A stretch of DNA of 64,000 nt from Pseudomonas fragi (GCF_900105835.1 NZ_LT629783.1:4114501-4178500); one strand, 5' to 3'. Positions 43,490 through 53,102 are shown, counted from the first letter of the stretch. Notes: a model not told the origin generated them from the letters alone. Translations and numbers: made by a program.

Positions 43490-44455
43490 TCAACTGACGA
43501 CCCGCAGCGCTGTACCTGTGAAGAACGCTTCGGCGTTTTGCGCCAGTTGGCCGACGATCCGCTGCCGGGCTTCACGACTGCCCCAGGCACTGTGCGGGGT
43601 GATGATCAGGCGTGGAATATCGGCGGCCAGCAGCGGGTTGCCGTCGCGGGGCGGTTCGACGCTCAGCACATCGGTGGCGGCGCCGCCCAGGTGACCGCTG
43701 CGCAGGGCGTCGGCCAGTGCCTGTTCGTCAATCATGCCGCCGCGTGCGGTGTTGACCACGAAGGCACCGGGCTTGAGCAGGGCCAACTCGCGGGCGCCGA
43801 TAAAATTGCGCGTGTGCTCGGTAAGCGGGCAGTGAAATGTCAGGGCGTCGACCTGGGGCAGCAGTTCGTCGAGCGCAAGGCGCCCGGCGCGGGCCGGGCG
43901 CCCGGGGATCTGGCCGATCAGCACGCGCATGCCGAAGGCTTCGGCCAGTTTCGCCACCGCGCTGCCCAGCTCGCCGTGACCGAACAGGCCCAGGGTCTTG
44001 CCTTCCAGCTCGACAATCGGAAAGTCCAGCAGGCAGAACTGTTTCGACTGCTGCCACTGGCCATCGGCCACCGCCTTGTTGTAGTCCACCAGGCGCGTGG
44101 CCAGTGCCAGCAGCAGGCCCAGGGTGTGTTGCGCCACCGACGGCGTGCCATAGCCCTGGCAGTTGGCCACGGTGATGCCCTGGGCGCGGGCGGCCTCAAG
44201 GTCGACGTTGTTGGTGCCGGTGGCCGCCACCAGAATCAGCTTCAGGTCCGGGCAGGCAGCCAGGGTTTGGGCGTTGAGCACGACTTTATTGCTGATGGCC
44301 ACACGGGCGCCTTGCAGACGCTCGATCACATTGGCTGGCGTGGTGTCTGCGCACAGCTGCACGTCGCCGAAGGCGCGACGCAGCGGGTCGAGGTCGAGAT
44401 CGCCCAGGTCCAGTGAGGTGTAATCAAGGAATACGGCGCGCTGAGTGTTAGTCAT
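43490..44455 (-). CDS. D-2-hydroxyacid dehydrogenase (glycerate/hydroxypyruvate reductase type)
   Basis: NAD(P)-dependent enzyme of 321 residues. Rossmann motif GHGELG (TLGLFGHGELGSAVA), catalytic Arg in VNTARGGMID, Glu in LSVEPPRDG and His in ITPHSAWGS are all present. Closest familiar types are HprA-like reductases. The start is the ATG at 44455; a TTG one codon earlier adds nothing. 30 bases precede rsmC on the same strand. Confidence 0.88.
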   Translation of the reverse strand: MTNTQRAVFLDYTSLDLGDLDLDPLRRAFGDVQLCADTTPANVIERLQGARVAISNKVVLNAQTLAACPDLKLILVAATGTNNVDLEAARAQGITVANCQGYGTPSVAQHTLGLLLALATRLVDYNKAVADGQWQQSKQFCLLDFPIVELEGKTLGLFGHGELGSAVAKLAEAFGMRVLIGQIPGRPARAGRLALDELLPQVDALTFHCPLTEHTRNFIGARELALLKPGAFVVNTARGGMIDEQALADALRSGHLGGAATDVLSVEPPRDGNPLLAADIPRLIITPHSAWGSREARQRIVGQLAQNAEAFFTGTALRVVS

Positions 44456-44535
44456 CAACTGTACCTTTTGTGCTGTGAAATGAAGGCGTAATGTGGCGAG
44501 CCTAACAGAAGAAACAATTTGTAATGGAGCGGCGC

Positions 44536-45165
44536 ATGTACTGGACAGAATTTTTGACTGTTGCCCTGATTCACCTGCTGGCTGTGGCCAGCCCCGGGCC
44601 TGATTTTGCCGTGGTGGTGCGCGAGAGCGTGACCCATGGTCGCCGCGCGGGGATGTTTACCGCCTTTGGTGTGGGCACGGCGATTTTCGTCCATGTCGGT
44701 TATTCGTTGCTGGGTATCGGCATTATCGTGTCGCAATCGATTGTGCTGTTTAACGCCCTGAAATGGCTGGCGGCGGCTTACCTGCTGTATATCGGTATCA
44801 AGGCCTTGCGGGCCAAGCCGGCCGATCCTGCGGCGCTGGCGGCCAGCTTGCCGGTGGGCGAACGCACGGCGCGCGGTGCTTTCACCTCGGGCTTCGTGAC
44901 CAACGGCCTGAACCCCAAGGCGACGCTGTTTTTCCTGTCGCTGTTTACCGTGGTGATCAACCCGCATACACCGCTGTCGATCCAGGCCGGTTATGGCGTG
45001 TACCTGGCGGTGGCCACCGGGGTGTGGTTCTGCATGGTCGCGATGTTGTTCAGCCATCAGCGCGTGCGTACCGGTTTTGCCCGCATGGGCCACTGGTTTG
45101 ACCGCACGATGGGCGCGGTGCTGGTGGCGCTGGGCGTGAAACTGGCGTTTACCGAGATGCATTGA
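44536..45165 (+). CDS. LysE/RhtB-family amino acid exporter
   Basis: Inner-membrane exporter of 209 residues, six helices. The family signature ASPGPDFAVVVRESVTHGRRAGMFTAFGVG is at 18-48, and FVTNGLNPKATLFFLSLF follows in the middle. The ATG at 44536 is preferred to 44524 because GGAG at 44526 is then 6 bases upstream. Divergent from the dehydrogenase gene. The amino acid exported is unknown. Confidence 0.9.
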   Translation: MYWTEFLTVALIHLLAVASPGPDFAVVVRESVTHGRRAGMFTAFGVGTAIFVHVGYSLLGIGIIVSQSIVLFNALKWLAAAYLLYIGIKALRAKPADPAALAASLPVGERTARGAFTSGFVTNGLNPKATLFFLSLFTVVINPHTPLSIQAGYGVYLAVATGVWFCMVAMLFSHQRVRTGFARMGHWFDRTMGAVLVALGVKLAFTEMH

Positions 45166-45178
45166 TCGCCAAATATCC

Positions 45179-45325
45179 CGTAGCAGCTGCCGAGGAACGA
45201 AGGCTGCGTCCGATTGCGAAGCGATCGTAAAACCTTTGTCTGCGGCTTAACAGGTAGGCAGCGAACTCAGGTTTTACGACGACTGCGTCGCCGGACGCAG
45301 CCTTCGTTCCTCGGCAGCTTCTACG
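45179..45325. repeat. REP-like inverted repeat, class A (147 bp)
   Basis: Outer arms CGTAGCAGCTGCCGAGGAAC and CGTTCCTCGGCAGCTTCTACG; inner arms GCGATCGTAAAACCT / GGTTTTACGACG. It lies 80 bases upstream of the DUF1302 gene, so it could fall in the leader region. Confidence 0.85.
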
Positions 45326-45405
45326 AGGGTAGGAGTGTTCTTGTCAAAATCCAGATTTGCTTCATCCTTGCGGGCCTATCGCAGTGTGCCCACGGAGAAG
45401 TATCG

Positions 45406-47163
45406 ATGTCCTCAGTCCACCGGTCCTGGCGCCACGCCAAGCTGGCGCTGGCAGTCAGCCTCGCGTCGACGTCCGCCTGGGGCGTGAGCTTCAATGTCGG
45501 CCCGGTCGAGGGGCAGATCGATTCCGAGTTGTCCATTGGCGCCAGCTGGTCCACCGCCAGGGCCGACAGCAAGCTGATCGGCGCCAATAACGGCGGAACG
45601 GGCCAGTCGCAGATTTCCGATGATGGCCGTCTCAATTTCAAGCGCGGCGAGACCTTCTCGAAAATCTTCACCGGCATGCACGCCCTGGAGCTCAAGTACG
45701 GCGACAGCGGCCTGTATGTGCGCGGCAAATACTGGTACGACTTCGAGCTGCAGGACGACAGCCGCCCCTTCAAGGCCATCAGTGACAGTGGTCGCCGGGC
45801 CAGTGCGCAATCGGCCGGCGCGCAACTGCTCGATGCATTCGTGTATCACAACTACGCCATTGCCGATCAACCCGGCGCGGTACGCCTGGGCAAGCAGGTG
45901 GTCAGCTGGGGTGAGGGTGTGTTTATCGGCGGCGGCATCAATGCCATCAATCCCACCGACCCCGCGGCCTATCGTCGGCCGGGCACGGAATACAAAGACG
46001 GTCTGGTGCCGGTCAATCTGTTCTATGTGTCGCAAAACCTCACCGACAACCTCTCGGCCGACGCCTTCTACCAGCTGGACTGGGAACCTTCCGAGGCGGA
46101 CAACTGCGGCACATTCTTCTCTCAGTCTGACGTGATTGCCGACGGCTGCAGCGGCAACTACCGGGTGATGAGCAAGCGCTCGGCCCTGGATGTTGCCGAC
46201 CTGGCGGCGCTCACCTCGGCGGGTGCAGAGGTGAACGAGGAGGGCGTGCTGGTGCGCCGTGGCGCCAACCGCAATGCGCGCAACAGCGGGCAATTTGGCG
46301 TGGCCATGCACTATATGTTCGAGCCGCTGGACACCGAGTTCGGCGCCTATTTCATGAATTACCACAGCCGCGACCCGATCCTCAGCGCCGGCGCCGCAGC
46401 GCAATCGGCCTACAACGCGGCGGCAGGCGCGGGTGGGCTGGCGCCGATGATCGTCGCCGGCAACTCCAGCTATTACGTCGAGTACCCCGAAGATATCCGC
46501 CTGTACGGTGTGAGTTTTGCCACCACGTTATCCACAGGCACGGCCTGGAAGGGCGAGTTGAGCTACCGGCCCAATGCCCCGGTACAACTCAACAGCAACG
46601 ACCTGTTGTACGCCAATGTCACGTTGTTGCCCGGCCTTGCCGATGCATCGCCACTGACCGTTACGCCTGGCGCGGATGTGCAGGGTTATCGGCGCAAGGA
46701 AGTCACTCAGTTTCAGACCTCCCTGAGTCATGTGTTCGATAACGCGATGGGTGCCGATCGTCTGACGGTCACCGGCGAAGTGGGGGTGACACATGTGGCT
46801 GGCCTGGATAGCCCGTCCGGGCTGCGCTACGGGCGTGACCCGGTGTTTGGCTCCGCAGGCACTGACGGCTTCACCACGGCCACTTCCTGGGGCTACCGTG
46901 GCCGGGCGGTGTGGCAATACAACAGCGTGCTGCCCGGGGTGAACCTCAAGCCCAACCTGGGCTGGTCCCATGACGTCAGCGGCTACTCGCCGGGGCCTGA
47001 CGCCAGCTTCGAGGAGGGCCGCAAGGCCATCAGCCTGGGCCTGGACGGTGAGTACCAAAATACTTACACCGCCAGCCTGTCATACACCAACTTTTTTGGC
47101 GGGCGCTATAACACCCTCAGTGATCGCGATTTCATGGCGCTGACGGCGGGGGTGAAGTTCTGA
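45406..47163 (+). CDS. DUF1302 outer-membrane protein
   Basis: Protein of 585 residues. Signal peptide (SSVHRSWRHAKLALAVSL to about residue 26), then long beta-rich repeats (FNVGPVEGQIDSELSIGASW, RLGKQVVSWGEGVFIGGGINAINPTD) typical of DUF1302, and a C-terminal MALTAGVKF aromatic end as in barrel proteins. Members are often encoded with a DUF1329 partner and lipid or sterol transport functions are suspected; no partner is encoded here. The start at 45406 has GGAGAAG upstream, just after the class A repeat. Confidence 0.85.
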   Translation: MSSVHRSWRHAKLALAVSLASTSAWGVSFNVGPVEGQIDSELSIGASWSTARADSKLIGANNGGTGQSQISDDGRLNFKRGETFSKIFTGMHALELKYGDSGLYVRGKYWYDFELQDDSRPFKAISDSGRRASAQSAGAQLLDAFVYHNYAIADQPGAVRLGKQVVSWGEGVFIGGGINAINPTDPAAYRRPGTEYKDGLVPVNLFYVSQNLTDNLSADAFYQLDWEPSEADNCGTFFSQSDVIADGCSGNYRVMSKRSALDVADLAALTSAGAEVNEEGVLVRRGANRNARNSGQFGVAMHYMFEPLDTEFGAYFMNYHSRDPILSAGAAAQSAYNAAAGAGGLAPMIVAGNSSYYVEYPEDIRLYGVSFATTLSTGTAWKGELSYRPNAPVQLNSNDLLYANVTLLPGLADASPLTVTPGADVQGYRRKEVTQFQTSLSHVFDNAMGADRLTVTGEVGVTHVAGLDSPSGLRYGRDPVFGSAGTDGFTTATSWGYRGRAVWQYNSVLPGVNLKPNLGWSHDVSGYSPGPDASFEEGRKAISLGLDGEYQNTYTASLSYTNFFGGRYNTLSDRDFMALTAGVKF

Positions 47164-47318
47164 ATCAGGATTTGTGGGCAGACGATCGGGCGACTATTGT
47201 TGGTGCAGTGCAAATGTTATCGATCAAAGGAATTTTTACCGTTGGTCGTGTTCCAACGCCTATAAAGGTCTAATGCCTATGGCCTTTGCCCCCAGAAAGA
47301 TTGATCAGGAGCTTCACC

Positions 47319-48041
47319 ATGTTCATTTCGCGTCGTTTGATTGTTGCTGCAAGTGCGGTTGCCTTGCTGGCCGGCTGCGCTACGCCCAACCCGTATGACA
47401 ACCAGGGCCAGGCGTCTTCCGGCACGGGCTTGAGCAAGACCGCCACCTACGGTGGCCTGGGGGCTCTGGCTGGTGCTGTGGCGGGTGCTGCCATCGACCA
47501 TAACAACCGTGGCAAAGGCGCGTTGATCGGCGCTGCTGTAGCGGGCCTGGGGGCTGCGGGTTATGGCTATTACGCCGACAAGCAGGAAGCAGCCCTGCGT
47601 GCGAGCATGGCCAACACGGGCGTTGAAGTTCAGCGCCAGGGCGACAACATCACCCTGGTGATGCCGGGCAACATTACCTTCGCCACCAACTCGGCCAACA
47701 TTGCCCCAAGCTTCTATCAGCCGCTGAACAACCTGGCCAACTCGTTGAAGCAGTTCAACAACCAGAACCTGATCCAGATCGTGGGTTACACCGACAGCAC
47801 CGGTAACTACAACTACAACATGCAGCTCTCGCAGCAGCGTGCGCAAAGCGTAGCGACCTACCTGACGTCTCAAGGGGTCAGCGGCCAGTACCTGTCGGTC
47901 AAAGGCATGGGCCCGGCTGATCCGATTGCCAGCAACGCCACCGCAGATGGTCGCGCGCAGAACCGTCGCGTGCAGGTGACCCTGGCACCAATCCCGGGCA
48001 TGCAGTACCAGCAGCCGGGTCAGGTGCAGCAGTACCCTTGA
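47319..48041 (+). CDS. OmpA-family lipoprotein (YiaD-like)
   Basis: Lipoprotein of 240 residues, lipobox LAGC (Cys20). A Gly/Ala-rich glycine-zipper segment (about 45-88, GGLGALAGAVAGAAIDHNNRGKGALIGAAVAGLGAAGYGYY) precedes an OmpA-type peptidoglycan-binding domain (VGYTDSTGNYNYNMQLSQQRAQSVATYL, NRRVQVTLAP). ATG with CAGGAG upstream. Tethers the outer membrane to the peptidoglycan. Confidence 0.92.
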   Translation: MFISRRLIVAASAVALLAGCATPNPYDNQGQASSGTGLSKTATYGGLGALAGAVAGAAIDHNNRGKGALIGAAVAGLGAAGYGYYADKQEAALRASMANTGVEVQRQGDNITLVMPGNITFATNSANIAPSFYQPLNNLANSLKQFNNQNLIQIVGYTDSTGNYNYNMQLSQQRAQSVATYLTSQGVSGQYLSVKGMGPADPIASNATADGRAQNRRVQVTLAPIPGMQYQQPGQVQQYP

Positions 48042-48050
48042 TCAGTACCT

Positions 48051-48183
48051 CGTAGCAGCTGCCGAAGGCTGCGTCCGGCTGCGCAGCAGTCGCAAACCCT
48101 GGGTGCGGGGTTTGCCTGATACACGGTGACGGCTGATCTTGCGACGACTTTGTCGTCGAACGCAGCCTGCGGCAGCTGCTACG
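48051..48183. repeat. REP-like inverted repeat, class A
   Basis: CGTAGCAGCTGCCGAAGGCTGCG at the left and CGCAGCCTGCGGCAGCTGCTACG at the right, with GCAAACCC/GGGTTTGC-like inner elements. It follows the OmpA-type gene directly. Confidence 0.85.
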
Positions 48184-48199
48184 GGTGGGCGCAAGACAC

Positions 48200-48247
48200 A
48201 CAACAAAAAGCCCCGCGATCCTTGCAGATAGCGGGGCTTTTTGTTGT
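48200..48247. terminator. Bidirectional terminator
   Basis: ACAACAAAAAGCCCCGC and GCGGGGCTTTTTGTTGT form a 17-bp stem with a T-run on either strand. It closes the yhcB transcript (minus) and possibly the OmpA-type one. Confidence 0.9.
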
Positions 48248-48256
48248 GCGCAGTTT

Positions 48257-48691
48257 TTACTTCTTCAGGCCGTAATGCTCATCGAGCATGCCCGGGCCGT
48301 TGGGGCTCTTTGGCGCGTAGTCCAAAGGCGGCTCGGTGCTGTGCGGCGGGGTGATGCGCTCGCGATGCGGTTGTGGCACATCCGGGTGCAGGGCTGCCAG
48401 CAGGCGTTGGCGAGTCTGCTCGTCCAGGGCCAAACGGTTGGCGCCCTCGGCGAGGTGTTCTTGCACGTCCTGATAGCTCTGAGTGAGTTTCTTCACCAGG
48501 TTGGCGGTGGTATTGAAGTGGGTAACCACTTCACTTTGGTAACTGTCAAAACGTTCCTGGATGTCGTCCAGCTGACGCTGCGTGCGGTTAGGCACGGCAT
48601 TGGGCAGCAGACGAGCAACCAGAAAACCAATGGCGACACCGGCAACCAGGGCGAGAGTCGGCAACAACCAAATCAAGAGCGAGTGTTCCAC
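48257..48691 (-). CDS. zapG: YhcB/ZapG family envelope and division protein (DUF1043)
   Basis: Protein of 144 residues. One N-terminal membrane helix (about 6-29, LIWLLPTLALVAGVAIGFLVARLL) precedes a coiled coil (RTQRQLDDIQERFDSYQSEVVTHF). The C-terminal third is Pro-rich. Family members interact with divisome and elongasome proteins. Divergent from the hydrolase gene, as in PAO1. Confidence 0.88.
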   Translation of the reverse strand: MEHSLLIWLLPTLALVAGVAIGFLVARLLPNAVPNRTQRQLDDIQERFDSYQSEVVTHFNTTANLVKKLTQSYQDVQEHLAEGANRLALDEQTRQRLLAALHPDVPQPHRERITPPHSTEPPLDYAPKSPNGPGMLDEHYGLKK

Positions 48692-48830
48692 GAGTCCTTC
48701 CTCTATAAACGGCTTTGCTTTACGTTAACGGCTCGGACCTGCGCTGTATACCGCGATGCACTCGCAAATATGTCAGACAGAATCTATCAGCTAGACGAGT
48801 CGACCCAATCTGAGGTCACGGAGTTCCCTC

Positions 48831-49466
48831 TTGCTTACCCGCGAAACCCCCGTAGTAATTGCTGGCCCGGTCGGCCAGCTCGAAGCCCTCTACCTTGATT
48901 CTGCTGAGCCAAAGGGCCTTGCGCTGCTGTGCCACCCCAATCCGGTACAGGGCGGCACCATGATGAATAAAGTGGTTTCGACCCTGCAGCGCACTGCCCG
49001 TGATGCTGGCCTGGTTACCTTGCGATTTAATTACCGTGGCACCGGCGCCAGTGAAGGCAGCCACGACATGGGCAGCGGTGAAGTGGACGATGCGTTGGCC
49101 GCCGCTCGCTGGTTGCGTGGCAAACACCCTGACTTGCCGATCACCCTGCTCGGTTTTTCGTTCGGCGGTTTTGTTGCTGCCAGCCTGGGTGGCCGGCTCG
49201 AAGCTGAAGGCGAGCAGCTGTCGCGGCTGTTTATGGTGGCGCCGGCAGTGATGCGCTTGCGTGACGAAGACCCTTTGCCCCACAACTGCCCGATCACGGT
49301 TATCCAGCCCGAAACCGACGAAGTGATCGACCCGCAGCTGGTCTATAACTGGTCAAACGAGCTGTCGCGCCCCCATGAGCTGCTGAAAGTGGCAGAATGC
49401 GGACACTTTTTTCACGGCAAGCTGCCCGAGCTCAAAGAGTTGGTAGCGCCACGCCTTTCGAATTGA
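48831..49466 (+). CDS. Alpha/beta hydrolase (TTG start)
   Basis: Serine hydrolase of 211 residues. Nucleophile elbow GFSFGG near 103-108, Asp in QPETDEVIDP, and His in ECGHFFHG complete the triad; RFNYRGTGASEG forms the oxyanion-side segment. The start is a TTG at 48831, 8 bases after GGAG; no ATG gives an equivalent N-terminus. It lies just upstream of trpS. Substrate unknown. Confidence 0.88.
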   Translation: MLTRETPVVIAGPVGQLEALYLDSAEPKGLALLCHPNPVQGGTMMNKVVSTLQRTARDAGLVTLRFNYRGTGASEGSHDMGSGEVDDALAAARWLRGKHPDLPITLLGFSFGGFVAASLGGRLEAEGEQLSRLFMVAPAVMRLRDEDPLPHNCPITVIQPETDEVIDPQLVYNWSNELSRPHELLKVAECGHFFHGKLPELKELVAPRLSN

Positions 49467-49490
49467 TTGCAGCCTGATAAGCGATTACCC

Positions 49491-50846
49491 ATGACCTCTC
49501 GTACTCGTATCCTCACCGGCATCACCACCACCGGTACGCCGCACCTGGGCAACTACGCCGGGGCCATCCGCCCTGCGATCGTGGCCAGCCGCGACCCCAA
49601 TGCCGATTCGTTTTACTTCCTGGCCGACTACCATGCCCTGATCAAGTGCGATGACCCGCTGCGCATTCAGCGCTCGCGTCAGGAAATCGCCGCGACCTGG
49701 CTGGCCGCCGGCCTGGATGTGGAGCGTGTGACCTTCTACCGCCAGTCCGATATCCCGGAAATCCCCGAGCTGACCTGGCTGCTGACCTGCGTGGCGGCCA
49801 AGGGCCTGCTTAACCGCGCCCATGCCTACAAGGCTTCGGTGGACAAGAACCTGGAAAACGGCGAAGACCCGGATGCAGGTATCACCATGGGCCTGTACAG
49901 CTACCCGGTGCTGATGGCCGCGGACATCCTGATGTTCAACGCCAACAAGGTGCCGGTGGGTCGTGACCAGATCCAGCACGTTGAAATGGCCCGCGACATT
50001 GGCCAGCGCTTCAACCACCTGTTCGGCAATGGCAAAGAGTTTTTCGCCATGCCCGAAGCGCTGATCGAAGAAAGCGTGGCCACCTTGCCGGGCCTCGACG
50101 GTCGCAAGATGTCCAAGAGCTATGACAACACCATCCCGTTGTTCAGCAGCGCCAAGGACATGAAAAGCGCGATTTCGCGCATCGTCACCGACTCCCGTGC
50201 GCCGGGCGAAGCCAAAGACCCGGACAACTCGCACCTGTTCACCCTCTATCAGGCGTTCTCGACGCCCGTGCAGGCGGCCGAGTTCCGCAGCGAACTGCTG
50301 CAGGGCCTGGGCTGGGGTGAGGCCAAGGAGCGTCTGTTCAAGTTGCTGGACGCCGAGCTGGGCGAGTCCCGCGAGCGTTACCACAACTTGATGTCGCGTC
50401 CTGATGATATGGAAGACATCCTGCTGGCAGGCGCGCAAAAAGCCCGCAAGATCGCGGCACCTTTCCTTACCCAGTTGTGCGAAGCGGTTGGCCTGCGTTC
50501 GTTTGTCAGCGCTGCGCAAACTGCCTCCACCAGCAAGAAAAAAGCCGTGAAGGGCCCGCGTTTTGTCAGCTTCCGTGACGAAGACGGCAGTTTCCGCTTC
50601 CGCCTGCTGGCGGCCGATGGCGAGCAATTGCTGTTGTCGCGCAGTTTTGCCGATGGCAAGACGGCGGGGCAGGTGACCAAGCAGCTGCAAGCCGGTGAGC
50701 CGCTGGATGTGCGCAGCGACGCGCTGAGCTTCAGCGTCTGGCTGGGCGACGCCTGTGTGGCCGACAGCCCGGCTTTTGCCGACAGTGCGGCGCGTGATGC
50801 GGCGATCGAAGCCTTGCGCCTGGCCCTGGTGCCAGTGCAAGACTGA
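49491..50846 (+). CDS. trpS: Tryptophanyl-tRNA synthetase with C-terminal DUF1508 domain
   Basis: Class Ic synthetase of 451 residues charging tRNA-Trp. HIGH-type motif TGTPHLG (14-20) and KMSKS at 206-210 are intact. Beyond the normal end (about 335-340 residues) there is a 100-residue extension with a YegP/DUF1508-like unit, [27 protein letters not shown] (about 365-420). This extension is standard in pseudomonads but absent from E. coli TrpS. ATG at 49491. Confidence 0.95.
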   Translation: MTSRTRILTGITTTGTPHLGNYAGAIRPAIVASRDPNADSFYFLADYHALIKCDDPLRIQRSRQEIAATWLAAGLDVERVTFYRQSDIPEIPELTWLLTCVAAKGLLNRAHAYKASVDKNLENGEDPDAGITMGLYSYPVLMAADILMFNANKVPVGRDQIQHVEMARDIGQRFNHLFGNGKEFFAMPEALIEESVATLPGLDGRKMSKSYDNTIPLFSSAKDMKSAISRIVTDSRAPGEAKDPDNSHLFTLYQAFSTPVQAAEFRSELLQGLGWGEAKERLFKLLDAELGESRERYHNLMSRPDDMEDILLAGAQKARKIAAPFLTQLCEAVGLRSFVSAAQTASTSKKKAVKGPRFVSFRDEDGSFRFRLLAADGEQLLLSRSFADGKTAGQVTKQLQAGEPLDVRSDALSFSVWLGDACVADSPAFADSAARDAAIEALRLALVPVQD

Positions 50847-50937
50847 GAAACTGCGACGTTTCGTCTCAGGTTTGATTGCCATTCCCAAGGGTCGTCGCTA
50901 CAGTGTCGGCCCGTTTTTGTTGCCTTGCTAACGAATT

Positions 50938-52032
50938 ATGACGCCTCTAGAACGATATCAAGCAGATCTGAAACGCCCGGACTTCTTCCACGATGCCGCG
51001 CAGGAAAACGCTGTGCGCCATTTGCAGCGTCTGTACGACGACCTGGTCGCTTCCTCGCAGAGCAAGCCCGGCCTGTTTGGCAAGCTGTTCGGCAAAAAGG
51101 AGCTGACCCCGGTCAAGGGCCTTTACTTCTGGGGCGGCGTAGGCCGTGGCAAGACTTATCTGGTCGATACGTTCTTTGACGCCCTGCCGTTCAAGGAAAA
51201 GGTGCGTACCCACTTCCACCGCTTCATGAAGCGCGTGCACGAAGAAATGCGCACCCTCAATGGCGAAAAGAACCCGCTGACCATCATCGCCAAGCGCTTC
51301 TCCGATGAAGCGCGGGTGATCTGCTTTGACGAATTCTTTGTGTCGGATATTACCGACGCCATGATTCTCGGCACCCTGATGGAAGAGCTGTTCAAAAACG
51401 GCGTCACCCTGGTGGCCACGTCGAACATCGTGCCGGACGGTCTGTACAAGGACGGCCTGCAGCGTGCGCGCTTCTTGCCCGCCATTGCCCTGATCAAGCA
51501 GAACACCGAAATCGTCAACGTCGACAGCGGCGTCGACTATCGCTTGCGTCACCTCGAGCAGGCCGAACTGTTTCACTTCCCGCTCAACGAAGAGTCCGAG
51601 AAGAGCCTGCGTGAGAGCTTCAAGGCGCTGACGCATAACTCCAACAGGGCGATCGAAAACGATGATCTGATCATCGAAAACCGCACCATCCGCGCCTTGC
51701 GCACCTGTGATGATGTGGCCTGGTTCGAGTTCCGCGAGTTGTGCGACGGCCCGCGCAGCCAGAATGACTACATCGAGCTTGGCAAGATCTTCAACGCCGT
51801 GATCCTTAGCGGTGTCGAGCAGATGGAAGTGAAAACGGACGATATCGCCCGGCGCTTTATCAACATGGTCGATGAGTTTTACGACCGCAACGTCAAGCTG
51901 ATCATCTCGGCTGAAGTTGAGCTTAAAGACCTGTACAAGGGCGGGCGCTTGAACTTCGAGTTCCAGCGTACCCTCAGCCGTTTGCTGGAAATGCAGTCTC
52001 ACGAATACCTGACGCGGGCGCACAAACCCTAG
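50938..52032 (+). CDS. zapE: Cell division ATPase ZapE (AFG1 family)
   Basis: AAA-like ATPase of 364 residues acting at the Z-ring. Walker A WGGVGRGKT is at 65-73 and Walker B ICFDEFFVSDITDA follows. The conserved SNIVPDGLYKDGLQRARFLPAI is the AFG1 signature. 91 bases after trpS, in the same direction; followed by a strong terminator. Confidence 0.94.
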   Translation: MTPLERYQADLKRPDFFHDAAQENAVRHLQRLYDDLVASSQSKPGLFGKLFGKKELTPVKGLYFWGGVGRGKTYLVDTFFDALPFKEKVRTHFHRFMKRVHEEMRTLNGEKNPLTIIAKRFSDEARVICFDEFFVSDITDAMILGTLMEELFKNGVTLVATSNIVPDGLYKDGLQRARFLPAIALIKQNTEIVNVDSGVDYRLRHLEQAELFHFPLNEESEKSLRESFKALTHNSNRAIENDDLIIENRTIRALRTCDDVAWFEFRELCDGPRSQNDYIELGKIFNAVILSGVEQMEVKTDDIARRFINMVDEFYDRNVKLIISAEVELKDLYKGGRLNFEFQRTLSRLLEMQSHEYLTRAHKP

Positions 52033-52036
52033 TCGA

Positions 52037-52068
52037 GAAAAAGGCCTGCACTGCAGGCCTTTTTTTTG
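52037..52068 (+). terminator. zapE terminator
   Basis: AAGGCCTGCA/TGCAGGCCTT stem, followed by eight T residues, lying between convergent genes. Confidence 0.9.
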
Positions 52069-52079
52069 CGCGCTCGCTT

Positions 52080-53102
52080 CTAGGCTTCGGCAGCCTTGAA
52101 CCCCAGGCGCTGCACATGTTTGGCAACTTCGCGGCCCATGCCTGCGCCGATCAACAGCCATATCAGGATGCGCGCCTTGTACGGGCACAGAAACCCGCAC
52201 ATCACCGCCCCGCGGTCGATCAGGTCCATCTCGCTGCCGATAAACCCGTAGCACGCTTCGGCGGTTGGGCCTGAGCCTGTGCGGCTTGCCACCAGTACCG
52301 GAATTTCGGTGGTGATCTGGTCGATCAGGTCCACCCAGTCGACACTGACATGGCCACCGCCGAAAGCGCTGACCACCAATGCGTCATATCCCAAGGCCAG
52401 TATGTGCTCCAGCAACACCGTGTCGGCTGCCAGGGTGGTGGGCAGCAGGGCCACCCGGTGATGAATGGAGCGGGGCATGGGCAGAACGGTGCGTGCGCCA
52501 GTTTTTCGCAGATAGCAGACCCGGTTTTCGATCATCAGCCCCACGGGGCCGAACAGGGGTGAGCTGAAGGCTTCCAGAGCCATCGATGAGGTTTTACGCA
52601 CATGCAGGGCCTGGTGAATCTGCTCGTTCATGACCACCAGAACGCCGCGCTTGCGGCTTTGTGTATCCAGGGCCACCCTGGCGGCATCGAGCAGATTGGC
52701 GGGGCCGTCAGCACTGGGTCGATCGCTGGGGCGCATGGCCCCGGTCAACACCAGTGACACATCGATATTCCACAGCAGATCAAGGAAAAACGCGGTTTCC
52801 TCCAGGGTATCGGTGCCTTGGGTAATGACGACGCCTTGCACCCCCAGCTTCACTTGCTCCTGGGCCCAGATCAGCACTTCAAGCATCAGGTTGAAGTCCA
52901 GGGATGCGCTCGGTATCAGGCACAGGGTGTCGACGCGCACGTCCAGCCCTTCATGCAGTTGCGAAATGCCCTCAAGCAGCGCTTCGCCAGTGAGTGCAGG
53001 GGTGGCCCCCGTGCCGGATTGTGTTGCACGCATACTCACGGTGCCCCCCAGGGCGCCGATGGAGAGTATGGGCAGGGTGTGGTGGTTGAGTTTGTGCGCC
53101 AT
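52080..53102 (-). CDS. Asparaginase-family amidohydrolase
   Basis: Protein of 340 residues of the L-asparaginase/glutaminase fold. Catalytic Thr21 (GALGGTVSM, usually TGGTI) and Thr97-Asp98 (TQGTDTLEETA) are present; the family element SADGPANLLDA follows. The first Thr of the usual ATGGT is Leu (LGGT). No signal peptide, so cytoplasmic. It lies after the GlxA-type regulator on the same strand. Asparagine specificity is probable but not proven. Confidence 0.85.
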   Translation of the reverse strand: MAHKLNHHTLPILSIGALGGTVSMRATQSGTGATPALTGEALLEGISQLHEGLDVRVDTLCLIPSASLDFNLMLEVLIWAQEQVKLGVQGVVITQGTDTLEETAFFLDLLWNIDVSLVLTGAMRPSDRPSADGPANLLDAARVALDTQSRKRGVLVVMNEQIHQALHVRKTSSMALEAFSSPLFGPVGLMIENRVCYLRKTGARTVLPMPRSIHHRVALLPTTLAADTVLLEHILALGYDALVVSAFGGGHVSVDWVDLIDQITTEIPVLVASRTGSGPTAEACYGFIGSEMDLIDRGAVMCGFLCPYKARILIWLLIGAGMGREVAKHVQRLGFKAAEA

